A stretch of 64,000 nt of DNA from JTS-RE9 sp964649195 (GTDB lineage Bacteria; Planctomycetota; Phycisphaerae; Phycisphaerales; Phycisphaeraceae): contig CAZYPK010000006.1 in assembly GCA_964649195.1 (NCBI GenBank), positions 1 to 64,000 of the forward strand, in the 5' to 3' direction. Every line of letters begins with the position of its first letter. The stretch's first letter is position 1. The translations under genes and the position numbers were made by a program. The notes under the pieces are model-generated. The model searched no databases. It worked only from the letters and a program-made list of their open reading frames with translations, and was not told the DNA's origin. Shown one piece after another: positions 43,701 through 52,263 of this stretch.

Positions 43701-46700
43701 CTTGGTCTGCGTGTGGACGCGGGTCGCGTTGACCGTGGTCGCCTCCACGAAAAAGTTGGGCGCGTGGTTGGCCTTGATGGGGATGTCCACCACCGTGCTC
43801 CTGCCCTTGAGGTGGATCACGCGGTAGCCGAGCATGTGGTTGTTATCGACATCATCGGCGAAGAGGATGTAGCTGTCGCTGTGCTTCGTGTTGATCATCA
43901 CATGAGCGACTTCGCCGGGGGCGTAGGTGCGTTTGTCGGTGATGAGTTCGAGATCGTTGAAGCGGTAGAGCGCGCCATCGAAGTCGCGGCCTGCGACCCA
44001 GATCATGGCGATGCCTGTGACCTGGCCGCCCCACTGATCGGGGCTGGTGATGGTGAACTTGAGTTGCCCGCTCTTCTCCCAGCGGAACTGCACCTTCGCC
44101 TGGCCGGTTTCATCGAGCGTGACTTTTTCGGTGTGCAGCACCTTCTCTTCGATGCGGGCATTGTTGGGGCCGCCGAAGACCACTTCGGTGACTTTGAGAA
44201 TACCTTCGGTCTTCACCGGCTGATTGTCCGGCGTCAGGGCGCGGACATCCAGGAAAATTTCCTGGCCGGGGTTGTAGTAGCCGCGATCCGCATTGATGAA
44301 CGTGTAATACGCCTGGCGAGTCACCTTCACCGAGCCTTCACCCGTGATCACCCGGCGGGAGGAATCCTTCACTTCCGCTTCGACGACATACTGATGATCC
44401 TTGTCGGGATGATCCTTGGCCGCCGCCGCGGTATCGATCATCACCTTCACGGTGCCGTCGGCGGAGAGGCTGGCTTCGCCTTGGGAGACAAGTTCGCGCA
44501 CGGGGTTGCCGCGCGGTCCCCACCAGGTGGGGATGCAGTAGGAGACGCGCATCTGGCTCCACCAGGGGAGGTAGTCGTAGCCGTAGTAGGAGTGACCGTA
44601 GCCCTGGCCGTAGAGCCAGTCCCAGCGGCCGGGGGTGAAGTAGCTGTGCGTGTATTCCTGGCGGAAGACCTTGTAGCTGACGGTGCCTTGCGAGACGGGG
44701 CCGCCGAAGAAATAGGTGGCCTTGATGTTGGCCTCGATTTTTTCGCCGAGCTTGGCGTGGCTCTTGCCAGGCTCGACGGTGACTTCGTATTCAGGCTTCT
44801 TGTATTCCTCGACGCTGAAGGTCTGGCCGCCCGCGTAGATGGGCTGGAGCGGATTGGTGGCGTCGCGGATGTCGATGCGGTACATGCCCAGCGAGGCTTC
44901 CTCGCCGAGGGTGAACTGGCTGTCGGCGCCGCCGAACTGATCGGTTTGCAGCTTGGTTTCCTGGACCTTGTTGCCGCGCGGATCGTAGATGGTGATGGCG
45001 AGCTGACGATCGGGGCGGTTCTCGATCAGGCCGTTGTTGAACTGGCGGAGCCAGATTTTGTAGCGAACGGCCTGGGCGGGACGATAGACCGGGCGATCGG
45101 TGATGGTATAGGCGGTCATGCCGCTGCGAAGTTGCGATGGGTGATAGTTGCTCCAGTAGCTCATGCCGGTCCATGCGAAGCGGCCGGGGGCGGTGTCGGA
45201 CTTGACGATGGCGTGAAGCTGGCTGCCGTGCTGCCTGCCGCGCGAGACGACGACGGCCAGGCCGTCCTTATCCGTCTTGAGCTTGTGCAGAAAGCGGTGA
45301 TACTCCGTCTGGCGCGTGGTGCGGTTGTAGGTCTGCCAGATTTCCAGCGCTTCGATGTCGGCATTGGGAATCGGCGCACCGGCCCGGGCCTCGGTGATCA
45401 TGTAAAGGTTGCCATCCTTCACCTTCTTCTCCACGATGGCCACATCGGTCATGGCGAAAACCGCCCGGCTCTTGCCGAGCGTCAACGCATCCTTGCCCTT
45501 CTTGTCCGCATCACCCTTGGGCGGTTCGTTCAGATAGGCATAGACCAGATACGCGCCCGGCTCCTTGATCGGCGCCGTCTGGATCGCGTGGCTGTAGCGG
45601 TGCGAGCCGTCGTCCTTGACCTCCTGCTCCCAGCGGATCACTTCATCCCCGACAAACTCCGCGGCAATGACCTGGTTCCAGTTCTGCGGATGGAAGCCGT
45701 TGACGAAGTTGCCATGCCAGCCCGAAAGGGCCCAGAAGCCGCGGAAGCCCTGGCGCGGGTCCTCCTTCTCATCGCGCACCCGGCGCATGAAGCCTTCGTG
45801 ATCGATCCTGCGGGCGACATACCAGACCTTGCCGGTGTTGCGGTAGCTCACCTGAAGCTCGACCGGTGCGCCGGGCAGTTGCACGCTGCTGTTGGAGATG
45901 AGCACCTGCGGCTCGAGGATGCGCCTGACCTGTTCGCTCGCATGTTGAACCCATTGCGACTTCTCGTAACGCTTTTTGACCTCGTTGTATTCCTTCAGCG
46001 CCGTGGTGTACTGCTGTCTGCTCTGGTGATAAAGCCCCAGGGCGTAGTGCGCTTCATCGGCCACGCCGCTGCCTGCGTAATCCTCCACCACGGTGCGCAA
46101 CATGGCGAGAATGTCCCAGTCGCGCGGCAACTGCCCCTTGATGATCTGGCCGCCGGCGAGCAGGATGGTTTCGTTGTCCTTCATCTCCCACGGATTGATC
46201 GCAGTGAGTTCCTCCTGAAGCGGGTACTTCCCGCCGTCGTAATACATCGAGCCATACTGCTGCATGCGGTCGGCGCCGAACTGGGCCCGGCTGAGCATCG
46301 CCTGGCGATACCACGCAAGACCGGTGTATTTCTTGTTGTCCGTCTGATCCAGCGAACGGGCTTCGTTCAACAGGAACAGCACCTTCTGTTCATCGCCCAG
46401 GTCGGCTTTGTATTGTTTGGGTGTCGAAGCGAAGATCGGCTTGCCATCGCCGCCCACGCGCAGACCGATGGGCCGCTTGCGGCGAAGGTTCCAATCGCTC
46501 TGGTTTTCATCGAAATCATCCTCGCCGGCCGTTTCAGCCATGAAATCATCACGCTGGGCCCAGTAGCGGAACCAGTAGCCGGTGTTGTTTTCGAAGATGC
46601 CGAACTGGCTGGCGACCGAGGCGAGATCGAAGAGGCACTCGATGCGCTCGTTGCGCCAGTTCTTGCGCTCGGCTTCGGGCAATGTTTCCAGGGCTTTCGC

Positions 46701-47204
46701 GTCGCCTTCGTACTTGGCGTAAAGGTCGCGGGCTTTTTCGAGGTGGCCCAGGGCGAACTTTTTGTCGTACCGCTCGGTGCGGACGCGGATGCCCTGCACC
46801 GCCTGGGCGCGCAGGACCTTGCCGCCGGAGCGCGTGCCCCAGTGGGGGACGAGCATGTAAAGGTTGCCGGCCATCCGCTGGGCGCGGGCTTCGAAGGGGG
46901 TGTTTTTGGCGCGCTCGATGTAGGCCGTGGCCGCTTCGAGGGCGGGATCGAACAGCCGCAGCCGCAGCTTGGACTGAATCACCCGATCGCTGGCCTGCTG
47001 CCAGCCTTCCTGCAAAGGCTTTATGGCGAGAAATGCTTCATACGCCTTGGCGGCCTCGGCGTAATTCTTGTCATCAAACAGCTTGTTCGCCCTGGCGATC
47101 AGGTCGGCGGGCTTTTCATCGGCGGTCGTCGCCCACTGGCTGGTGGCGACGAACAGGCCGCCGAGGATGAACAGGACGAGGGTCAGTGACAGGGCCTTCC
47201 ACAT
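40770..47204 (-). CDS. Giant alpha-2-macroglobulin-family protein without thioester
   Basis: 2144 aa. An N-terminal hydrophobic signal/anchor (MWKALSLTLVLFILGGLFVA) is followed by a TPR-like helical region (KLFDDKNYAEAAKAYEAFL). Macroglobulin beta domains then occupy most of residues 400-1300, with typical words (YTITDRPVYRPAQAVRYKIW, YKPGEKATVSVTART). A Gly/Ala-rich low-complexity stretch near residues 1310-1390 may be the bait region. The A2M core follows (WLTTLTTDDDGKATASFVMPDNLTTWKING). Where thioester-bearing members have GCxEQ, this one reads YPYESSENTVSRFMPAVL (about residue 1605), so Cys and Gln are both missing. Bacterial A2Ms trap foreign proteases in the envelope; a thioester-free form would have to act non-covalently. 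No penicillin-binding protein 1C gene is adjacent. Confidence 0.93.
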   Translation of the reverse strand: MWKALSLTLVLFILGGLFVATSQWATTADEKPADLIARANKLFDDKNYAEAAKAYEAFLAIKPLQEGWQQASDRVIQSKLRLRLFDPALEAATAYIERAKNTPFEARAQRMAGNLYMLVPHWGTRSGGKVLRAQAVQGIRVRTERYDKKFALGHLEKARDLYAKYEGDAKALETLPEAERKNWRNERIECLFDLASVASQFGIFENNTGYWFRYWAQRDDFMAETAGEDDFDENQSDWNLRRKRPIGLRVGGDGKPIFASTPKQYKADLGDEQKVLFLLNEARSLDQTDNKKYTGLAWYRQAMLSRAQFGADRMQQYGSMYYDGGKYPLQEELTAINPWEMKDNETILLAGGQIIKGQLPRDWDILAMLRTVVEDYAGSGVADEAHYALGLYHQSRQQYTTALKEYNEVKKRYEKSQWVQHASEQVRRILEPQVLISNSSVQLPGAPVELQVSYRNTGKVWYVARRIDHEGFMRRVRDEKEDPRQGFRGFWALSGWHGNFVNGFHPQNWNQVIAAEFVGDEVIRWEQEVKDDGSHRYSHAIQTAPIKEPGAYLVYAYLNEPPKGDADKKGKDALTLGKSRAVFAMTDVAIVEKKVKDGNLYMITEARAGAPIPNADIEALEIWQTYNRTTRQTEYHRFLHKLKTDKDGLAVVVSRGRQHGSQLHAIVKSDTAPGRFAWTGMSYWSNYHPSQLRSGMTAYTITDRPVYRPAQAVRYKIWLRQFNNGLIENRPDRQLAITIYDPRGNKVQETKLQTDQFGGADSQFTLGEEASLGMYRIDIRDATNPLQPIYAGGQTFSVEEYKKPEYEVTVEPGKSHAKLGEKIEANIKATYFFGGPVSQGTVSYKVFRQEYTHSYFTPGRWDWLYGQGYGHSYYGYDYLPWWSQMRVSYCIPTWWGPRGNPVRELVSQGEASLSADGTVKVMIDTAAAAKDHPDKDHQYVVEAEVKDSSRRVITGEGSVKVTRQAYYTFINADRGYYNPGQEIFLDVRALTPDNQPVKTEGILKVTEVVFGGPNNARIEEKVLHTEKVTLDETGQAKVQFRWEKSGQLKFTITSPDQWGGQVTGIAMIWVAGRDFDGALYRFNDLELITDKRTYAPGEVAHVMINTKHSDSYILFADDVDNNHMLGYRVIHLKGRSTVVDIPIKANHAPNFFVEATTVNATRVHTQTKQMLVPPESGVIDVTVTTDKPQYKPGEKATVSVTARTIDGKPAKAQFTLSGFDRSVLYISPETTPEIARFFHGQVRHHHPLLQTNLVEQFAASGYVHRPFQQLWPLPHGWYGVWGPSIGDWRGISDEEVARLRGESKSWHVEQEKARKPGVGAEGGFGGGQARGRMMQNAAMDGAPGAPPMALAKSAGIAGGSDKELADSDRSEGGGGSSGNAEPTMRTQFADTALWLTTLTTDDDGKATASFVMPDNLTTWKINGWAVTPQTRVGQASTLAITTKKLLVRLQAPRFFMEYDEVVLSANVNNYLSQAKNVTVSLDVPKDHLELIGPAKAQQQALVQPNGEVRIDWRVRVLKEGTASIAVKALTDEESDAMAMKFPVLVHGMSKQIASTGSMRPDDNNQTHTIEINIPDERRPELTRLEVQFAPSLVGSMLDALPYLLYYPYESSENTVSRFMPAVLTLKTLQNMGINLEDVRNINKGRMEEIRRVEQGERRTIYGDSAIFDSAEMKRIIDKGRTKIMNMQNGDGGWGWWSGGQSSPYFTVYILHALVTAQLSDVEIGNDAVVRGMNFLLNWEIQEMQKKEWSVHSQHAFIAYVLSLKGQKAGYKPQGEDKRNGDLIERLFEGRDKLELYGKALLALTLHNMKDKRSELVLQNMKQYLEENKETQLAWFRTPKAGWWYWWNNDIETNAWALKALTKIEPKGDISPRLIKWLLNNRKNGYYWRSTSDTTMVLSAMSDYVVASGEGNADYTLTLDFDNGKSVKKIKIDKTNFFTYDNKFILEGATIGSGKHTLKITKEGPGALYYNSYLSYFTKERNIAEAGLELKVDRKYFKLDQIKYTVDVEGSEGQTLKEERLRYERIPLKDGDTVKSGDLIQVELKVTTDNNYTYLALEDMKPAGCEPVKVTSGGQGQEGFYSYMEMRDEKVVLFVANIDQGEHLLRYRLRAEVPGIFHALPTKFYAIYVPELKANSNEHVMKIVD

Positions 47205-47552
47205 GGCGAGTCTCCGGGATGAGGAGGAGGGATTTCGGATTTGGGATTTCGGATTTCGGATTGCGGATTGCGGATTTCGGATTGCGGATTGCGGATTGCG
47301 GATTTCAAATCTCAGATTTCAGACACTTATCAATAAGACCGCAGGCCCGGACAGGCCTGCTTCCGACGTTGGACGCGCGAGAGACGGGACGGTTCCCAAT
47401 TCGTAAAAAGAAATGAGGTCGGCAATCCGCTTGTCGGCCGCGGAGGTCCCCCGGATGTCCCCCGGATGTCCCGGATGCCCCCCGGAGGTGGTGCGCTGAT
47501 GGTACGAACTGCCGCTGCCGCTGCCGCTGCCGCTGCGAAGCCGCGAGCGGCG
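47205..47552. repeat. GGATTTCGGATTGCGG tandem repeats and simple triplet repeat
   Basis: 47230-47310 is a run of the 9-mer-like words GGATTTCGG and GGATTGCGG. 47445-47490 repeats CCCCCGGATGTCC. 47508-47536 is a GCTGCC triplet run. No gene. The promoter of the alpha-2-macroglobulin gene must lie here. Confidence 0.6.
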
Positions 47553-49103
47553 TTATTTGCCGCCATACGTTTCGTCCAGAATCTTCACCAGTTCGTTCTG
47601 CGTGCTGAGCACCTTCTCCAGCGGCACGCGGATGTCGTTGAAAAGGAAGCTGAACGCGATGACCGGGCCATCATCCGCATCGCTTTGCCCCACGGGACTG
47701 GCACCCGCATTCGCCCTGGGCTTGGCCCCGGCCCCCCCGGGGCCTCCGGGGGCGATGTAGTAGCCGCTCAGGCAACTGACGCCGTTGATGTACCCGGTCT
47801 TGGCGTACACCCGGCCCTTGAGTCCCTTCATGCGGTTGCTGAGCGTGCCGTCGGCGCCGGCGATGGAAAGGCTCTCCCGATAAGGCCTGGCGAGTTTGGC
47901 GTCCTTCTGCATCGCCGCCAGCACATCGACCATGATGCGGGCCGTCACGCGATTGTCCCGGCTCATCCCGCTGCCGTCGGCGGCATGCACGGCGGCGGCG
48001 GCGGTGCCGATCCGCTTCTGAAGGAACAGCCGCACCGCCGCCGCGCCGTTGTCAAAACTGCCCGGCGCGCCCGTCGCCTTGAATCCGATGCGCTTGAACA
48101 ACGCCTCGGCATAAAGATTCTGCGAGTTCTTGTTGCACCGCGCCAGCACGATGCTCAGCGGCGTGCGGATCACGTGCAGCGCCTTGCCGCCGCCGGGCGC
48201 ATCCTGCGGCGTGGGACGGTTGACCGCCCCCGTCGCCACACCCGCCTTCGCCAGCCGATCCGCGAAAATCCGCCCGAAAAACAAGGGCGGATCGTGAACG
48301 GTGACATTCACCGGCCTGACCCGCTTGTTCTTCACGCTGCCGCGAAACGTCAGCTCGTTCGTCCCCGGCCGGCGGCTGACCCAGAACGTGTCGCCGGCGC
48401 CCGTCGTGGCCATGTTCGTCGTCGCAATGAACGGAGACGAGGGAAGCACCCGCACGAAGGGACTGTCGTTGGCCACGGACGAAGGCACCGGATAGACATC
48501 CAGACAGTTGGTGTAAAAGTTCAGACCGGCCACCTGGGCGCAGTACCAGAGATTGAGCTGATCGACGGGCCAGGTCGGGTGAACGAAGGTGGTGTCGAAG
48601 ATGGAATCATCGATGATGATGCGCGAGACCCGGGTGATGCCGGCCTTCTTGACCGCATCAATCCAAAGCTGAATCATCGCCTCGACATCGCCGACCTCGT
48701 TGCCGAACCGGCGAAGCACGCCTTCATCGCCAAAGGCGGGATCGCCGTCACCCTTGACCATGAGGATGGCGCTGTCGTGCGGGGCTTTGTCATCGGCCTG
48801 GGGGTTGAGCAGCAGCAGGCGGGTCTCAAAGGCGAAGTCGGGGCCGAGCGTTCCCAGCGCGGCGGCGCTGGTGATGAGCTTGAGATTGCTCGCCGGGATC
48901 ATGCCCTCATCCTGCTTGGCCCGCACAACCGGCCTGCCTGTTTCGAGATCGACGACATAGAGCGCCACCTGCGTGCGACCCATGCCGGCCGAGTTGATCG
49001 TCTCGGCCATCTTCAAATCCACCGACGCCGGCTGCGCACGAACGGCGCAAGGCAGCGACAAAACAAAAAGCAGAATGAGCGCGGATGCGATGCGACGTGG
49101 CAT
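47553..49103 (-). CDS. dacB: D-alanyl-D-alanine carboxypeptidase/endopeptidase, peptidase S13 (PBP4)
   Basis: 516 aa from the ATG at 49103. The Shine-Dalgarno GGAGGT at 49111-49116 overlaps an upstream ATG at 49118 and so excludes it. The signal peptide is RIASALILLFVLSLPCAVRA. The three penicillin-binding motifs are present: SxxK as ASNLK (in GMIPASNLKLITSAAALG), SxN as SRDN (in DGSGMSRDNRV), and KTG (in VYAKTGYINGVSCLSGYY). This is the class C low-mass PBP order with the long insert after SxxK. It trims peptidoglycan pentapeptides and cross-links in the periplasm. The end has an Ala/Gly/Pro insert (GGPGGAGAKPRANAG). Confidence 0.95.
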   Translation of the reverse strand: MPRRIASALILLFVLSLPCAVRAQPASVDLKMAETINSAGMGRTQVALYVVDLETGRPVVRAKQDEGMIPASNLKLITSAAALGTLGPDFAFETRLLLLNPQADDKAPHDSAILMVKGDGDPAFGDEGVLRRFGNEVGDVEAMIQLWIDAVKKAGITRVSRIIIDDSIFDTTFVHPTWPVDQLNLWYCAQVAGLNFYTNCLDVYPVPSSVANDSPFVRVLPSSPFIATTNMATTGAGDTFWVSRRPGTNELTFRGSVKNKRVRPVNVTVHDPPLFFGRIFADRLAKAGVATGAVNRPTPQDAPGGGKALHVIRTPLSIVLARCNKNSQNLYAEALFKRIGFKATGAPGSFDNGAAAVRLFLQKRIGTAAAAVHAADGSGMSRDNRVTARIMVDVLAAMQKDAKLARPYRESLSIAGADGTLSNRMKGLKGRVYAKTGYINGVSCLSGYYIAPGGPGGAGAKPRANAGASPVGQSDADDGPVIAFSFLFNDIRVPLEKVLSTQNELVKILDETYGGK

Positions 49104-49240
49104 CATCAAGACCTCCATGTCCGAAAGAACCGGCGAAAAAGCCGTGGCGAATCATCAAAGGTTAGCCGGTGGACCGCGCCGAATCCAGCGCGAAATCGTG
49201 GAACACGGGGCAATGTTCTGCATTACACTGACGATCCATC

Positions 49241-49561
49241 ATGGGCATGACCACGCACATCATCACCGCAGCGCCTGTCACCTGGCCGACGATCATGGCA
49301 ACGCTGCAAGCGCAAGGCATCGCCGTGCAGATGAGGCTCATCGACGGGCAGCCTGCGTTTCCGCACGAGCAGCCGGCCGAAACCTGGCGCGAGCTGCGCG
49401 TGGCTTCCAACGGCAGGATGGTGACCATCCTGCGGAAGGAGCGGTCCATCGATCTCGTCTGCTGGGGCAATGCGGATGAAGAGGCGCTGAAGTTCCGCGA
49501 CGCCCTGGCGGCGGCCTTCGCGGCAACATCGGACAACAGGGAGAATCACAGTGACGGATGA
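49241..49561 (+). CDS. Hypothetical protein upstream of apaG
   Basis: 106 aa. It begins MGMTTHIITAAPVTWPTIMATLQAQGIAVQMRLIDGQPAFP and carries no motif I recognise, though its alternation of strand and helix (VTILRKERSIDLVCWGNADEEALKFRDALAAAF) looks like a small alpha/beta domain. The last 11 nt overlap apaG, so the two are probably translated together. The start could also be the ATG at 49247. Confidence 0.65.
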   Translation: MGMTTHIITAAPVTWPTIMATLQAQGIAVQMRLIDGQPAFPHEQPAETWRELRVASNGRMVTILRKERSIDLVCWGNADEEALKFRDALAAAFAATSDNRENHSDG

Positions 49562-49958
49562 AAAAGCGGATCCGAAGATGTCCGATGTCACCACGCAAGG
49601 CATCCGCGTGGGGGCCGCGGCGTTTTACCTGGCCGAAGAATCCGAACCGGCGGAGAATCAGTTCGTATTCGGCTACAACATCGTGATCGCCAACACGGGC
49701 GACGCACCGGCGAAGCTGCTGTCGCGCCATTGGATCATCATCGATGGCGCCGGCCGCCGCGAGGAAGTGAAAGGCCCGGGCGTCGTCGGCCAGACGCCCC
49801 GGCTGGAGCCGGGACAGGCCTTCAAATATCAGAGCTTCTGCCCGCTGCGCACCAACTGGGGCACGATGGAAGGCGCCTACACCATGCAGCGCGATGACGG
49901 GGAAAAGTTCGACGCGCAGATCGGCAGGTTTTACCTGACGTTCCGGGAAGAAGATTAG
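49551..49958 (+). CDS. apaG: ApaG domain protein
   Basis: 135 aa from GTG 49551, preceded by AGGGAG. The whole protein is the ApaG fibronectin-III-like fold: VFGYNIVIANTGDAPAKLLSRHWIIIDGAGRREEVKGPGVVGQTPRLEPGQAFKYQSFCPL is interrupted only here by normal family variation, with the family words SRHWIIIDG, GPGVVGQTP and GTMEGAYTM. ApaG is linked to Co/Mg resistance and diadenosine tetraphosphate biology in enterobacteria; the biochemical role is unclear. The ATG at 49578 would shorten it by nine residues without touching the domain. Confidence 0.95.
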   Translation: MTDEKADPKMSDVTTQGIRVGAAAFYLAEESEPAENQFVFGYNIVIANTGDAPAKLLSRHWIIIDGAGRREEVKGPGVVGQTPRLEPGQAFKYQSFCPLRTNWGTMEGAYTMQRDDGEKFDAQIGRFYLTFREED

Positions 49959-49962
49959 GGGA

Positions 49963-50145
49963 AGAAAAGTTCCGAGTTTCGGGTTCCGAGTTAAAAGACA
50001 GCCGAACCGATTCGAGCCTGCATCCCTCCGCAACTCGGAACTCGAAACTCGCAACTCGGAACTTTTCATCCCCTCCGTGCCTTCCTCACTTCCCCCTTGC
50101 CTTTCAACTCAGAACTCGGAACTCGAAACTCGGAACTCGCCTTCC
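49963..50145. repeat. Palindromic GTTCCGAGTT repeat with conserved 37-bp core
   Basis: The left arm (AAGTTCCGAGTTTCGGGTTC) and the right arm (AACTCGGAACTCGAAACTCG, several copies) flank a unique core starting AAAGACAGCCGAACCGATTC and ending GCATCCCTCC. The same core, inverted, sits at 63643-63681 inside an identical type of palindrome. The two copies prove a dispersed element and not random simple sequence. Confidence 0.8.
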
Positions 50146-50505
50146 CTACGCCGCATCCGATTCTTCGACGCTGGCCAGGGCGGCTTCCACGGTGGGGTGA
50201 AAATCGAAGTGGTCCTTCATGCGGGTGACGTCAAACACCCCGGCGATGTGGCTGTTGGCGCCGGCCAGGCGGATGCGGCCGCCCTTGGCGTGCAGCCTGG
50301 TGTTGGCCGCGATGAGATGCCCGAGCATGGCGGTGGGCATGAACTCCACCTCGGTGAGATCGACGATGAGATTCGTCCGCTCCGGCCGGGCGATCAGCCG
50401 GAGCATCGCGGCGCCGAAGTCGTTGATCGTGGCCGGCGTCGTTCCGCCCCGCTGAACGGCCAGACAGAAGGCGCGGGGAAATTCGTGCAGCTTGTAGGCG
50501 GACAT
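50146..50505 (-). CDS. STAS-domain anti-sigma-factor antagonist-like protein
   Basis: 119 aa from the ATG at 50505, with AAGGTG upstream. The STAS fold is visible: INDFGAAMLRLIARPERTNLIVDLTEVEFMPTAMLGHLIAA, where the DLTEVxFMPTAML strand-helix is the phospho-site region. The usual Ser after the Asp-Ser-Ser/Thr pattern is replaced by Pro-Thr, so Thr may be the phosphorylated residue or regulation may differ. Next comes KGGRIRLAGANSHIAGVFDVTRM. Such proteins control sigma factors or signalling switches. No kinase partner is adjacent. Confidence 0.85.
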   Translation of the reverse strand: MSAYKLHEFPRAFCLAVQRGGTTPATINDFGAAMLRLIARPERTNLIVDLTEVEFMPTAMLGHLIAANTRLHAKGGRIRLAGANSHIAGVFDVTRMKDHFDFHPTVEAALASVEESDAA

Positions 50506-50550
50506 GGGCACCTTGATTAACGGAAGAGGCGTCGATTCATCGGCTCGCGT

Positions 50551-50739
50551 TCAAGCCACCATCCATGATCGCACCCGGCTTTCAACATCCTGCTGCGGAA
50601 TCACGCGCCCCGCCTCGATATCCCGCAGGCCCTCTTCAAGGGCCTCGCGCACATGCAGATGATATTGAATATCCTCGAACGTGCAGTTCTCCGGCAGGGA
50701 CTGAATCAACTTCAACGCTTCGTGCTTTGCTTGAATCAT
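50551..50739 (-). CDS. Putative orphan antitoxin
   Basis: 62 aa. MIQAKHEALKLIQSLPENCTFEDIQYHLHVREALEEGLRDIEAGRVIPQQDVESRVRSWM is a small helical protein of the kind annotated as antitoxin in many genomes (C-T-x-EDIQYHLYVR-x-x-x-x-GLxDIExGRxIxxxxV). No toxin follows: the next element downstream is the STAS gene. It is probably solitary. Confidence 0.7.
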   Translation of the reverse strand: MIQAKHEALKLIQSLPENCTFEDIQYHLHVREALEEGLRDIEAGRVIPQQDVESRVRSWMVA

Positions 50740-50838
50740 GATGACACCTCATTGAACCGCAAAGTATAGGCCACGCACGCCGATGTTGCCGCTGAGCGTT
50801 GAGTCCATCAGGGTAAAAGCATTGCGAAAAGCCGTATG

Positions 50839-50901
50839 GGACTTCTGAATAACCCTCCGATGCACCGTGAACCTGGGGATCGCGAAGCCGCAAGCGGCTG
50901 G
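50839..50901. repeat. 86-bp element, copy B (right end missing)
   Basis: It begins GGACTTCTGAATAACC and continues with TGCACCGTGAACC and AGCCGCAAGCGGC, like copies A and D, then is lost into unrelated sequence at the 3' end of the small membrane-protein gene. Confidence 0.75.
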
Positions 50902-50919
50902 GTGCGGGGCTTCACATGA

Positions 50920-51105
50920 TCACGACGCCTGATTCATCATCGACCCCACCACGATCAGCACGATGCAGATGATCACGCAGACCCAGACCACCGGCATGGG
51001 TTTGAACCAGGGGTAGGGGTTCTCCGCGTTGTCGCCGCCGGGCAGCAGTTCGCGGGGTGCGGGGTTCGCGGCGGGGTCGGCGATTTTGTCGGGGGTGTCG
51101 TTCAT
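50920..51105 (-). CDS. Small single-helix membrane protein
   Basis: 61 aa from the ATG at 51105. A polar, Pro-rich N-terminal half (NDTPDKIADPAANPAPRELLPGGDNAENPYPWFKP) is followed by one transmembrane helix (VVWVCVIICIVLIVVG) and a short tail (SMMNQAS). No family is recognised. The gene is divergent from the DUF1080 gene, with 157 bp between the starts. The upstream frame to 51264 lacks support. Confidence 0.55.
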   Translation of the reverse strand: MNDTPDKIADPAANPAPRELLPGGDNAENPYPWFKPMPVVWVCVIICIVLIVVGSMMNQAS

Positions 51106-51262
51106 GGGGATGAGTACAGGATAACGCGCGAGGGATGACCACGATGGGCCGTTTCGTTCGCCAAGGCGAACGGCTAAAGATACACTCATTCTCCCGGCTG
51201 GTCGCCGTCGTGTGTGGCGGCGATGCGGGCTGATGATGGTCAACTTTTCGAGGAGCGATTCC

Positions 51263-52108
51263 ATGTTGCATTCGATTCAAACGTCCGGCCGGCTCGGTCG
51301 ATCGCTGTTCGCCTTTTCCGCCGCGATGCTGATCGCCCTGCCCGCCGCCGACGCCCTGGCCGCCAGGCAGGCGAAGGTGATCGATGGCTGGGGCGAGGAG
51401 GTCACCGTCACCGGTTACGACAGCGAGAAGAACCCCGGCAGCCAGTGGTTCGTTCACGATCCGACCCGCCCTCAGCCCAAGGCTGCGGACCCCAGGGACA
51501 TCAAGCCCAACCTCGGCGCGAAACCGCCCGAAGGGGCGATCGTGCTGTTCGATGGCGCCGATCTTTCCAAGTGGACCGGCGGCCAGTGGAAGGTCGAAAA
51601 CGGCTACATGGAAATCGCCAAGGGCGGCATCACCTCCAAGGAAGCCTTCGGCTCGGCCCACTTCCATGTCGAATGGTCCGCCCCCGCCGAAGTCAAAGGC
51701 AACGGCCAAGGCCGGGGCAACTCCGGCTTCATCATCATGGGCAGGTACGAGGTGCAGGTGCTCGACAGTTGGAAGAACGCCACCTACCCCGATGGCATGG
51801 CCGGCTCGATCTACGGACAGAATCCGCCTTCCGTCAATGCCTCGGTCAAGCCCGGTGAGTGGAACAGCTACGACATCCAGTGGCACGCCCCCCAATTCGA
51901 TGCCGAGAAAAAACTCGTGAAGCCCGCCCGCATCACCGTCATCTGGAACGGCATCAAGGTGCAGGACGACTACGAACTCGTCGGCGTCGTCTCCCACGTC
52001 AAGGCCACCAAATATCAGCACCACGCGGACAAGCTCCCGCTGCACATCCAGGACCACGGCAACCCGGTCCGCTTCCGCAACATCTGGGTCAAGCCGATCG
52101 AGGATTGA
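51263..52108 (+). CDS. DUF1080 (3-keto-disaccharide hydrolase-type) secreted protein
   Basis: 281 aa from the ATG at 51263, with GAGGAG 6 nt upstream. A signal peptide precedes the domain ([20 protein letters not shown]). The DUF1080 jelly roll runs from about residue 90 to the end: [61 protein letters not shown] and [21 protein letters not shown]. Members act on glycosides in planctomycetes and Bacteroidetes, with 3-keto-disaccharide hydrolysis shown for some. A terminator follows. Confidence 0.93.
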   Translation: MLHSIQTSGRLGRSLFAFSAAMLIALPAADALAARQAKVIDGWGEEVTVTGYDSEKNPGSQWFVHDPTRPQPKAADPRDIKPNLGAKPPEGAIVLFDGADLSKWTGGQWKVENGYMEIAKGGITSKEAFGSAHFHVEWSAPAEVKGNGQGRGNSGFIIMGRYEVQVLDSWKNATYPDGMAGSIYGQNPPSVNASVKPGEWNSYDIQWHAPQFDAEKKLVKPARITVIWNGIKVQDDYELVGVVSHVKATKYQHHADKLPLHIQDHGNPVRFRNIWVKPIED

Positions 52109-52141
52109 GCCGCGGCGATGGCGACGAAATGATTCATCGAA

Positions 52142-52170
52142 GACGGCCTCCACCCGGAGGCCGTTTTTTC
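52142..52170 (+). terminator. Rho-independent terminator after the DUF1080 gene
   Basis: ACGGCCTCC, loop ACCC, GGAGGCCGT, then TTTTTC. A 9-bp perfect stem 34 nt past the stop. Confidence 0.88.
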
Positions 52171-52263
52171 ATGCCATTTGCACCCGTCACCCCGTCTCAC
52201 TACCATCCTTTCCCCCAATTGCAACAACCCTCTTTTTCACGCCTTTTTCCCACTGGAGATGCC

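Noticed and set aside
43284..47189. 1301-codon plus-strand frame opposite the alpha-2-macroglobulin
   Set aside because: GC-rich shadow of the sense gene, with no motif and no start signal.
49553..49577. ATG at 49578 as apaG start
   Set aside because: GTG 49551 has a better Shine-Dalgarno and overlaps the upstream gene, though the later start cannot be excluded.
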